This document shows positions 8,239 through 13,131 of a DNA stretch of 17,091 nucleotides, in pieces. Source of the DNA: an uncultured Gemella sp. (GTDB lineage Bacteria > Bacillota > Bacilli > Staphylococcales > Gemellaceae); contig CALHQV010000255.1 of NCBI GenBank assembly GCA_938038035.1, positions 1 to 17,091 of the forward strand. The letters are read 5' to 3'. Both the position numbers and the translations under genes were made by a program. How positions within the stretch are numbered: position 1 is the stretch's first letter; each line of letters opens with the position of its first letter. The notes beneath the pieces are model-generated. The model was not told the DNA's origin and did not search any database. It saw only the letters and a program-made list of their open reading frames with translations.

Positions 8239-8330
8239 TCGCCTATCTCCTTCCAATAACATTCGTCAATAAATTAATACAATTTTAAACTTTATTTCAT
8301 TTATTTTCTTTTTTATCTTATTTTATTATA

Positions 8331-8379
8331 AATCATAACTTATTTTGTTATCTGTAACTTTTTTCATTAATCATAACTT
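8331..8379. repeat. Three 11-bp repeats at a 19-bp period upstream of oppD
   Basis: AATCATAACTT occurs at 8331-8341 and again at 8369-8379. A diverged copy, ATCTGTAACTT, lies exactly midway at 8350-8360. The 19-bp spacing is exact between both pairs. The array lies between the upstream -10 element (8403-8408) and a second TATAAT on the minus strand at 8325-8330, 90 to 140 bases before oppD. It may be an array of operator half-sites. Confidence 0.4.
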
Positions 8380-8402
8380 TTTAAAAAACTACATAATACT
8401 AT

Positions 8403-8429
8403 ATTATAAAATTTTTAGAAAAAAAGCAA
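8403..8429 (-). promoter_or_regulatory. Candidate promoter for oppDFBC
   Basis: There is a perfect TATAAT in the minus direction (8403-8408). The best -35 I can see is TTGCTT (8424-8429), but the spacing is only 15 bp. A second TATAAT at 8325-8330 lacks a good -35. The leader would be 90 to 160 bases of very AT-rich DNA (8239-8400) with no gene. Confidence 0.45.
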
Positions 8430-8462
8430 TAAAAAAATAAAAATTTGGCACTAAAAAACTAG

Positions 8463-8477
8463 AATTTTCTGAATATT
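8463..8477. promoter_or_regulatory. CodY-like box upstream of oppDFBC
   Basis: AATTTTCTGAATATT matches the CodY consensus AATTTTCWGAAAATT at 14 of 15 positions. It lies about 70 bases upstream of the predicted oppD transcript start and downstream of the walJ terminator, which suits a regulator of the peptide importer. Confidence 0.6.
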
Positions 8478-8493
8478 TACAGAAAAGCCTCTC

Positions 8494-8509
8494 ATTTTCA
8501 TATGAAAAT
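8494..8509. repeat. Perfect 16-bp palindrome
   Basis: ATTTTCATATGAAAAT is its own reverse complement. It contains ATTTTC and GAAAAT half-sites like those of a CodY box, but four bases separate them instead of one. It lies 17 bp from the CodY-like box at 8463-8477. Confidence 0.4.
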
Positions 8510-8542
8510 TACTCAATATAACAACTCATTTTATATAGTAGA

Positions 8543-8600
8543 AAAAAATAAAATCAACTTCTAAAGATAATTCTTTGAGGGACATTTTTTATAAGTTGAC
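8543..8600 (-). terminator. Probable terminator after walJ
   Basis: In the minus direction GUCAACUU (8593-8600) pairs with AAGUUGAU (8553-8560), enclosing a small inner hairpin AAAGA/TCTTT. A U-rich run follows (8543-8552, TTTTATTTTTTT). The loop is long, so this is a weaker terminator than the others here. Confidence 0.55.
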
Positions 8601-8611
8601 CTTATTTCTTA

Positions 8612-9427
8612 TTATATTTCTATTATCTTAGTTGGAATTACTGGATCAGTATCCATTATAACTATTTTATTATTACAATCGATAGTTTTATCAGCTTCTA
8701 AAACACAATCTATATCCTTGTGTTTTAGAGTCATATCCGCAGCCATACGAGCAAGTTCTTTAGTATTATTCTGTTCACTTAAGTGAGCTAAGAATACATT
8801 TTTTGTATTATCTCCTACTATTTTCGTCAAATAATTTGCAGAGTCTGTATTAGATAAGTGGCCCATATCTGATAGTATACGTTGCTTAGTAGTCCACGGA
8901 TAAGGTCCACTAAGTAGAACATTCTCCTCATGATTACTTTCATAAACAATCGTATGAGAGTCCTTCACATAATCAATCATCTTGTCAGATACATAGCCCG
9001 TATCTGTAAGAATACTAACTCTTTTTCCATCACATTCAAATGTATAAAACTGTGGATTAATCGCATCATGACTAACTCCAAAACTATTAACAACTACATC
9101 ACCAAAAATTTTACTTTCTTCTTTTTCAAAATTAAACTTGAGATCTGAGTTGATTTCACCACATTTCTTCATATTCTGCCAAGTAAGGGCGTTGGCATAT
9201 ACAGGAATATTGTATTTTCTTGCTAGTACTCCTACTCCTTTAATATGGTCAATATGTTCATGTGTTACAAAAATCGCATTTATATCTTTAATATCGCGCT
9301 CTATTTGTGCTAAGTTCTCTACTACTTTTTTCCCAGTCAGTCCAGCATCTACCAAACATCTAAAATTATTATGCTCTATATAGATACTATTTCCACTACT
9401 ACTGCTGGCTAATACCGATAATTTCAA
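8612..9427 (-). CDS. walJ: Metallo-beta-lactamase-fold nuclease of the WalJ/YycJ/VicX family
   Basis: This is a 271-aa cytoplasmic hydrolase with the metallo-beta-lactamase fold. The N-terminal LASSSSGNS is typical of YycJ proteins, and the metal-binding motif THEHIDH spans residues 55-61. Further metal ligands are likely at the His of FGVSHDA, the Asp of LTDTG, the His of ESNHEEN and FLAHLS. WalJ/YycJ homologues are described as DNA-processing exonucleases linked to mismatch repair or replication. The start is TTG at 9427: GGAGG lies six bases before it, and the nearby ATG at 9440 is in another frame. In many Bacillota this gene ends the walRKHIJ two-component operon. Here it stands alone, divergent from trpB and upstream of opp, so the usual context is missing. 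Confidence 0.88.
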   Translation of the reverse strand: MKLSVLASSSSGNSIYIEHNNFRCLVDAGLTGKKVVENLAQIERDIKDINAIFVTHEHIDHIKGVGVLARKYNIPVYANALTWQNMKKCGEINSDLKFNFEKEESKIFGDVVVNSFGVSHDAINPQFYTFECDGKRVSILTDTGYVSDKMIDYVKDSHTIVYESNHEENVLLSGPYPWTTKQRILSDMGHLSNTDSANYLTKIVGDNTKNVFLAHLSEQNNTKELARMAADMTLKHKDIDCVLEADKTIDCNNKIVIMDTDPVIPTKIIEI

Positions 9428-9461
9428 ATTGCACCTCCATACTAAAATTTTACACCTTTAT

Positions 9462-9470
9462 ATTATACCA
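9462..9470 (-). promoter_or_regulatory. Extended -10 promoter for walJ
   Basis: In the minus direction TGG directly precedes TATAAT (9462-9467), an extended -10 element. No good -35 is visible 17 bp upstream. The predicted start lies about 25 bases before the ribosome binding site. Confidence 0.55.
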
Positions 9471-9584
9471 CTTTTGCAATTCTTTAGATAGAAAGAACTA
9501 CAATCTTAAACATTCCTAATCATCTCTTAATATATTTTAAGTAAATACTCCTCTAGAATCTTGTAAAAATAGGCTACTCTTGTA

Positions 9585-9599
9585 AATTGTCAGAAAAAT
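9585..9599. promoter_or_regulatory. Weaker CodY-like box upstream of trpL-trpB
   Basis: AATTGTCAGAAAAAT matches the CodY consensus at 13 of 15 positions and is nearly the same as the box before oppA1. It lies 23 bases upstream of the -35 hexamer of the trp promoter. This may tie trpB to general amino acid status. Confidence 0.4.
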
Positions 9600-9621
9600 T
9601 TAAAAAATTACAAAAAAAGAC

Positions 9622-9650
9622 TTGCATTCTAAAAAGATAATGTGTATAAT
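9622..9650 (+). promoter_or_regulatory. Promoter of the trpL-trpB transcript
   Basis: A perfect TATAAT (9645-9650) is preceded at exactly 17 bp by TTGCAT (9622-9627), a partial -35. The transcript should start near 9657, giving a leader of about 205 nt up to the attenuator terminator and 263 nt up to trpB. Confidence 0.75.
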
Positions 9651-9682
9651 AAAAACAACAAAACGAGAAGGAGGAACTACAA

Positions 9683-9730
9683 ATGAAACAAACAACAACT
9701 TTAAACTCTTGGCAAAACTGGCGTAGATAA
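9683..9730 (+). CDS. trpL: Tryptophan leader peptide (15 aa)
   Basis: The frame encodes MKQTTTLNSWQNWRR and a stop. AAGGAGG stands eight bases before the ATG, a stronger ribosome site than that of trpB itself. Two of 15 codons are Trp (9710-9712 and 9719-9721), near the end, although Trp is the rarest residue. The stop is followed immediately by alternating RNA helices and an intrinsic terminator, then trpB. This is the arrangement of a ribosome-mediated attenuator: the peptide's role is to sense charged tRNA-Trp by stalling, not to act as a product. I see no T-box consensus and no regularly spaced TRAP triplets in the leader. It is too short to be found by ordinary gene calling. Confidence 0.88.
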   Translation: MKQTTTLNSWQNWRR

Positions 9731-9731
9731 T

Positions 9732-9861
9732 GTTGTGTGTATGTTTTTATGACGTAGACGCAACTTTAGTGTACTCTAAAAAGTGTCTATGTCGGCTGTA
9801 GAAAAATCGTTTTAAATTTCGCAAAAGGGCCGTATAGAATTCTATACGGTCTTTTCTTTTT
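9732..9861 (+). promoter_or_regulatory. Trp attenuator with mutually exclusive helices
   Basis: Segment 1 (9732-9744) pairs with segment 2 (9752-9764): 12 of 13 positions, with a single G-G mismatch. Segment 2 (9751-9761) can instead pair with segment 3 (9783-9793) over 11 bp with two G-U pairs, plus an inner 5-bp stem TTTAG/CTAAA. Segment 3 (9787-9796) can also pair with the 5' arm of the terminator (9829-9837), nine pairs with one bulged U. A ribosome finishing at the stop codon (9728-9730) would cover segment 1, so 2:3 forms and the terminator is free. A ribosome stalled at the Trp codons leaves segment 1 free, so 1:2 forms and segment 3 can disarm the terminator. The logic is inferred from pairing by eye. 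Confidence 0.75.
9828..9861 (+). terminator. Attenuator terminator upstream of trpB
   Basis: Arms 9828-9837 and 9842-9851 form a 10-bp stem (one G-U) around AATT. The core, 9830-9849, is a perfect 20-base palindrome. It is followed by TTTTCTTTTT (9852-9861). It lies within the leader, 59 bases before the trpB start. Confidence 0.9.
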
Positions 9862-9919
9862 GGGGTAGAATAAAAAAATTATACAAATCTTATAAACAAT
9901 TCGAAAGGAAATAACTATT

Positions 9920-11128
9920 ATGACAAACTTAGAAAATAACTTAAACAACTTAAAAGGATACTTTGGAGAATTTGGAGGAAGCTTCGTACCTGAAGTTGTT
10001 CAAAAAGCTCTTGATGAACTGGAAGCAGCTTATGATAAATATAAAGATGATGAAGAATTTTTAGCAGAATACGCTCACTACTTAAAAGATTACTCAGGAC
10101 GTGAAACTCCACTATACTACGCTGAAAGTTTAACAAATCACCTTGGAGGAGCGAAAATCTACCTTAAACGTGAAGATTTAAACCACCTTGGAGCACACAA
10201 ACTTAACAACGTTATTGGGCAAATTTTACTAGCAAAACGTATGGGTAAAAAGAAAGTTATCGCTGAAACAGGAGCAGGTCAACACGGTGTAGCTACAGCT
10301 GCTGCCGCTGCGAAATTCGGTATGGAATGTGAAATCTACATGGGAGCTCTTGATGTAGAAAGACAAAGATTAAATGTATTTAGAATGGAAATGCTTGGAG
10401 CAAAAGTTCACGCAGCTCAAGAAGGAGAAAAAACTCTTAAAGAAGCTGTTGACGCTGCATTCAAAGCATGGATTGAAAATATCGATGATACTTTCTACGT
10501 ACTAGGATCAGCAGTTGGTCCTCACCCATACCCAACTATCGTAAAAGACTTTCAAAAAGTTATTAGTAAAGAAGCAAAACGTCAAATCCTAGAAAAAGAA
10601 GGTCGTCTTCCTGACTTAGTAGTAGCCTGTGTAGGTGGTGGATCTAACGCAATCGGTGCTTTCGCTGAGTTCATCCCTCACGAAGAAGTGGCACTACTAG
10701 GAGTTGAAGCCGCTGGTCGTGGTCTAGATACTGATCGTCACGCAGCAACACTTACTCTTGGTACTGTTGGTGTTGTTGACGGAATGAAAACTTACGCATT
10801 ATTCAACGAAGACGGTTCAGTAAAACCTGTTTATTCAATCTCTCCAGGATTAGACTACCCAGGTATTGGACCTGAGCACTCATTCCTAAAAGATGCAAAA
10901 CGAGCTGAATACGTAAGTGCAACTGACGATGAAGCTGTCGATGCTTTACTTCTATTAACTAGAACAGAAGGAATTATCCCTGCTATCGAAAGCTCTCACG
11001 CTCTTGCAGAAGTGATTAAACGTGCTCCAAAACTGGATAAAGATAAAGTAATTATCGTTAACGTATCTGGACGTGGAGACAAAGACGTAGCCGCAATTGC
11101 AGACTACTTAGAAAATAGAAATAAATAA
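9920..11128 (+). CDS. trpB: Tryptophan synthase beta subunit
   Basis: This PLP enzyme joins indole and L-serine to give L-tryptophan. It is 402 aa, normal for TrpB. The PLP-binding lysine is K94 in GAHKLNN, the catalytic Glu is E116 in AETGAGQHG, the phosphate-binding loop GGGSNA spans 239-244, and SGRGDKD (383-389) contacts the pyridine ring. The start ATG at 9920 has AAAGG about 11 bases upstream, a rather long spacing. No trpA or other trp gene is adjacent: a terminator follows at once. A lone trpB would suit salvage of external indole, or trpA may lie elsewhere. Its expression should depend on the leader peptide attenuator immediately upstream. Confidence 0.95.
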   Translation: MTNLENNLNNLKGYFGEFGGSFVPEVVQKALDELEAAYDKYKDDEEFLAEYAHYLKDYSGRETPLYYAESLTNHLGGAKIYLKREDLNHLGAHKLNNVIGQILLAKRMGKKKVIAETGAGQHGVATAAAAAKFGMECEIYMGALDVERQRLNVFRMEMLGAKVHAAQEGEKTLKEAVDAAFKAWIENIDDTFYVLGSAVGPHPYPTIVKDFQKVISKEAKRQILEKEGRLPDLVVACVGGGSNAIGAFAEFIPHEEVALLGVEAAGRGLDTDRHAATLTLGTVGVVDGMKTYALFNEDGSVKPVYSISPGLDYPGIGPEHSFLKDAKRAEYVSATDDEAVDALLLLTRTEGIIPAIESSHALAEVIKRAPKLDKDKVIIVNVSGRGDKDVAAIADYLENRNK

Positions 11129-11174
11129 TACAAAAACATCGCATACTAGATTTTCTAATATGCGATGTTTCTTT
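11123..11174 (+). repeat. Terminator-bearing 52-bp direct repeat, copy 1
   Basis: This copy starts inside the last codons of trpB and includes its TAA stop. It is the same as 11641-11692 except at position 11132 (A here, T there), that is 51 of 52 bases. It holds a complete hairpin: arms 11134-11145 and 11159-11170, an inner TAGA/TCTA stem, and then TTTCTTTCT-like tails. Confidence 0.92.
11133..11174 (+). terminator. Intrinsic terminator of trpB
   Basis: AAACATCGCATA (11134-11145) and TATGCGATGTTT (11159-11170) form a 12-bp stem, extended inward by TAGA/TCTA. A short pyrimidine tail (CTTTCT) follows. It begins five bases after the trpB stop. Confidence 0.85.
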
Positions 11175-11266
11175 CTCAATTTACACCTTTAGAACATTAA
11201 ATTTATGAGTAAAAATTACTATAATTAACAAGTTGAAAACATTGATATACCAACTCTTATAAATAG

Positions 11267-11295
11267 TTGATTATCTACATTAAATTTGCTATAAT
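11267..11295 (+). promoter_or_regulatory. Promoter of the type I toxin mRNA
   Basis: TTGATT (11267-11272), 17 bp, then a perfect TATAAT (11290-11295) preceded by TGC, an extended -10. The predicted start is near 11302, leaving about 75 bases of 5' UTR before the upstream small ORF. The 5' UTR contains AGAGT/ACTCT, a short hairpin. Confidence 0.75.
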
Positions 11296-11376
11296 CAAAA
11301 TCGGAGAGAGAAGTTAGAGAGTGTAACAACTCTTGATAAAGATGGTAGCTACTTCAATTTGAAAGGAGATGGTGCT

Positions 11377-11436
11377 ATGTCCGCATACACTGAAATCTGG
11401 AAGAAAGGAATAGCAAGTTGTCACCTTACGAAATAG
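11377..11436 (+). CDS. 19-aa upstream ORF overlapping the toxin gene
   Basis: This frame encodes MSAYTEIWKKGIASCHLTK and has a strong ribosome site (AAAGGAG, eight to nine bases before its ATG). Its last 19 bases overlap the toxin ORF in another frame, and it stops inside the toxin coding region. The likely role is to couple or gate toxin translation, as the mok frame does for hok in the hok/sok system; that is analogy, not homology. I do not recognise the peptide as a family of its own. It might also be only a by-product of a strong ribosome site that serves the toxin. Confidence 0.5.
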   Translation: MSAYTEIWKKGIASCHLTK

Positions 11437-11522
11437 TACAAACTATTATTGGTATAAATCTATTGATTGTAACAATAGTTGGAGTGTGCTTAACAGCGTT
11501 TAAAAATGACAATAAAAAATAA
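11418..11522 (+). CDS. Type I toxin, holin-like/TxpA-BsrG-type membrane peptide (34 aa)
   Basis: The frame starts at TTG (11418) with AAAGGAA about eight bases upstream, and encodes a peptide that begins SPYEIVQTIIG after the initiator. One hydrophobic segment follows (about residues 12-28), and it ends in the charged tail KNDNKK. An N-terminal Y-E-x-x-Q/M motif, one membrane helix and a short Lys-rich end are the hallmarks of the holin-like toxin family and of TxpA/BsrG peptides. These insert into the membrane and depolarise it or disturb the envelope. A convergent antisense RNA overlaps its 3' end, as with txpA/RatA. It is too short for standard gene finders. An ATG is absent, so initiation may be deliberately weak or coupled to the upstream ORF. 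Family assignment is from memory of related sequences. Confidence 0.75.
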   Translation: MSPYEIVQTIIGINLLIVTIVGVCLTAFKNDNKK

Positions 11523-11604
11523 CCATCTTTAACTTTAGCCGGTTAGATGGTTATTAAAACTATCTTATTTGAGCTACCGTCTTTAAAACGGCTCTCTCTT
11601 TTAT
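11512..11604 (-). ncRNA. Predicted antisense antitoxin RNA
   Basis: A minus-strand RNA of about 93 nt would start near 11604 and end at the hairpin 11542-11552 with 11521-11528/11531-11533. In this direction that hairpin is followed by the U-run ATTTTTTATT (11511-11520), whereas the plus strand has no good U-run there. The RNA would be fully complementary to the 3' UTR and last codons of the toxin mRNA. It contains a second stem (11571-11594). This is the tail-to-tail overlap of type I systems such as txpA/RatA and bsrG/SR4. Confidence 0.6.
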
Positions 11605-11612
11605 AATTTTAT
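11571..11612 (+). terminator. Terminator of the toxin mRNA
   Basis: CCGT (11577-11580) pairs with ACGG (11588-11591), and GAG (11571-11573) with CTC (11592-11594) across a 3-base bulge. TCTCTTTTATAATTTT follows. It lies about 50 bases beyond the toxin stop and inside the predicted antisense RNA. Confidence 0.6.
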
Positions 11613-11639
11613 TTTAACATAAAAAAATATATAGCGCAA
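11611..11639 (-). promoter_or_regulatory. Candidate promoter of the antisense RNA
   Basis: In the minus direction TTGCGC (11634-11639) and TAAAAT (11611-11616) are 17 bp apart. The -35 is poor (only TTG fits) and the -10 differs at one base. The start would be near 11604, which fits the size expected for an antitoxin RNA. Confidence 0.45.
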
Positions 11640-11640
11640 C

Positions 11641-11692
11641 AAATAATACTAAAACATCGCATACTAGATTTTCTAATATGCGATGTTTCTTT
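11641..11692 (-). repeat. Terminator-bearing 52-bp direct repeat, copy 2 (terminator of the permease)
   Basis: This is the near-identical copy of 11123-11174. Here the hairpin arms are 11652-11663 and 11677-11688. It ends four bases before the permease stop codon, so on the minus strand it can end the permease transcript (TTTTAGTATTATTT follows). On the plus strand, CTTTTTTATT gives a better U-tail than copy 1 has. Confidence 0.9.
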
Positions 11693-11696
11693 TTTA

Positions 11697-13010
11697 TTAT
11701 TTTTTGAATTTTTTATGTAATTCTGTATAGAATAATAATCCAACTACAGTAAGCCCTATTCCACCTAACGCTAGAGATGTTTGAGATATCAGAGTACTTA
11801 CTAAAGTATACACCCCACCTAGAATAGCTATTATAGGAACTATTGGATATAAAGGTACTCTATACGGTCTTTCTAAGTTTGGTTCTTTTTTACGTAGGAT
11901 AATTACCGCAAGGAATGTTGCTGTATAGAAGAACCACATTACGAATACTAATAAGTCTGTTAACATATCAAAACTACCAGTTAACATCATTAAGAACGCT
12001 ATTACTAGAAGTAATAATCCCGCATTCACTGGCACCGCACCTTTATTTAACTTCGTCCATACGTTTTTAAATGGAATCTGTTCACTTTTCGCCATTGCAT
12101 AAGGTACACGAATCCCAGCCATTGAGAATCCGTTAATCGCTCCATATACACTAATTAGTATACCAATCGTAATAATTTTACCACCAATACCGCCAAATAG
12201 CTTAGCTGCTACTTCGCTGGCTACAGTTTGATTACCTGCAACATGATCTAATGGTAAAGTCATAAGATAAGCTACATTTATAAGTACATATACAACCATA
12301 ACAACCGCAAGCCCTAGGAAAATTGCTCTTGGTAAATCTCTTTTAGGATTTTTCATTTCTCCTGCCATACTTCCTACGTTAGTCCAACCTTCATAAGCAA
12401 ACATCGCAGCAAGTAAAGCTCCACCTAATCCACTAGCGAATGAAATATCTTTCCCCGCTTCTATAGGGAATAATTGCAACGGTTGTGAGTTAGTTTGAAA
12501 TAATCCAAATCCAATAATTACTATTAATGGTATCAGTTTACAAATAGTAGCTACCGTCTGAATCATCCCTCCAATTTTTCCACCTAAAAAGTTTAGAAAC
12601 ATTAATGACGCTGCCGCTGCAAAAGCTATAGGAAGATGCCATGTCTTATCTAAATTTAATAAATTTAAAACTTGTGTAGAGAATATAACCGCAAGTGCTG
12701 CAATCATTGCAGGGAAATAAATTACCGACTGCGCCCATCCTAATAAGAATGCTGCAGTTTTCCCATAAGTTCTCTCTATCCAAACGACCATTCCTCCAAC
12801 TTCAGGAATAGATGCCGCAAGTTCGGCAACCGTAAGTCCAGCACAAATAGTAATAACACCGGCAAGTACCCAAGCAAGTAACCCTAAACTCATCGTCCCT
12901 GTAGTCTTATAAATTACAGCCGCTTTAAAAAACACTCCTGCTCCTATTACCGAGCCTATTACAGTCATAAAAGCCGGCATAAAACCAATTGTTCTTTTTA
13001 ATTCATTCAT
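11697..13010 (-). CDS. SteT-like amino acid permease/exchanger (APC superfamily, LAT type)
   Basis: This is a 437-aa polytopic membrane protein with about 12 hydrophobic segments. The first segment carries IGSVIGAGVFFK, the substrate-binding glycine motif of APC transporters. The segments AWVLAGVITICAGLTVAELA, FAYEGWTNV and GEMKNPKRDLPRA, and the late RPYRVPLYPIVPI, closely follow Bacillus subtilis SteT (YkbA), a serine/threonine exchanger of the L-amino-acid transporter branch. Length equals that of SteT. The start has a very strong AAGGAGG seven bases before the ATG. It is a single-gene unit, convergent with trpB and separated from it by the toxin module. Being next to trpB is suggestive of amino acid traffic, but the substrate cannot be told; Ser/Thr exchange is the best guess. 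Confidence 0.85.
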   Translation of the reverse strand: MNELKRTIGFMPAFMTVIGSVIGAGVFFKAAVIYKTTGTMSLGLLAWVLAGVITICAGLTVAELAASIPEVGGMVVWIERTYGKTAAFLLGWAQSVIYFPAMIAALAVIFSTQVLNLLNLDKTWHLPIAFAAAASLMFLNFLGGKIGGMIQTVATICKLIPLIVIIGFGLFQTNSQPLQLFPIEAGKDISFASGLGGALLAAMFAYEGWTNVGSMAGEMKNPKRDLPRAIFLGLAVVMVVYVLINVAYLMTLPLDHVAGNQTVASEVAAKLFGGIGGKIITIGILISVYGAINGFSMAGIRVPYAMAKSEQIPFKNVWTKLNKGAVPVNAGLLLLVIAFLMMLTGSFDMLTDLLVFVMWFFYTATFLAVIILRKKEPNLERPYRVPLYPIVPIIAILGGVYTLVSTLISQTSLALGGIGLTVVGLLFYTELHKKFKK

Positions 13011-13049
13011 TAGATATCCTCCTTATTTCACATAATTATTTATACCTAA

Positions 13050-13077
13050 ATTATAACCTTTAATACACCAAAACCAA
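13050..13077 (-). promoter_or_regulatory. Candidate promoter of the permease gene
   Basis: A perfect TATAAT in the minus direction (13050-13055) is preceded at 16 bp by TTGGTT (13072-13077). The -35 box lies within the U-tail of the preceding terminator, so the two transcription units are packed back to back. Confidence 0.55.
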
Positions 13078-13118
13078 AAAGAAAAGACTCAAAATTTGAA
13101 TTTTTTTAAGTCTTTTCT
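13076..13118 (-). terminator. Intrinsic terminator of the padR/ABC operon
   Basis: AGAAAAGACT (13080-13089) and AGTCTTTTCT (13109-13118) form a 10-bp stem. The loop contains a second small stem AAAATT/AATTTT. In the minus direction the hairpin is followed by TTTT. It lies 13 bases after the stop of the ABC-2 permease gene. Confidence 0.8.
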
Positions 13119-13131
13119 CTAGTATATTCTC

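Noticed and set aside
8494..8509. Palindrome ATTTTCATATGAAAAT taken as a second CodY box.
   Set aside because: The half-sites are four bases apart rather than one, so it does not fit the consensus; recorded only as a palindrome.
8930..9383. Two plus-strand open frames opposite walJ.
   Set aside because: Both are shadows of the walJ coding frame with no family resemblance and no promoter or ribosome site.
9657..9919. T-box riboswitch or TRAP-binding leader for trpB.
   Set aside because: No T-box sequence or stem I pattern is present, and UAG/GAG triplets are few and irregularly spaced. The leader peptide with two Trp codons explains the region better.
11123..11692. An insertion sequence or phage remnant carrying the toxin module.
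   Set aside because: No transposase, integrase or terminal inverted repeats are visible between the two terminator copies. Only the 52-bp direct duplication is seen.
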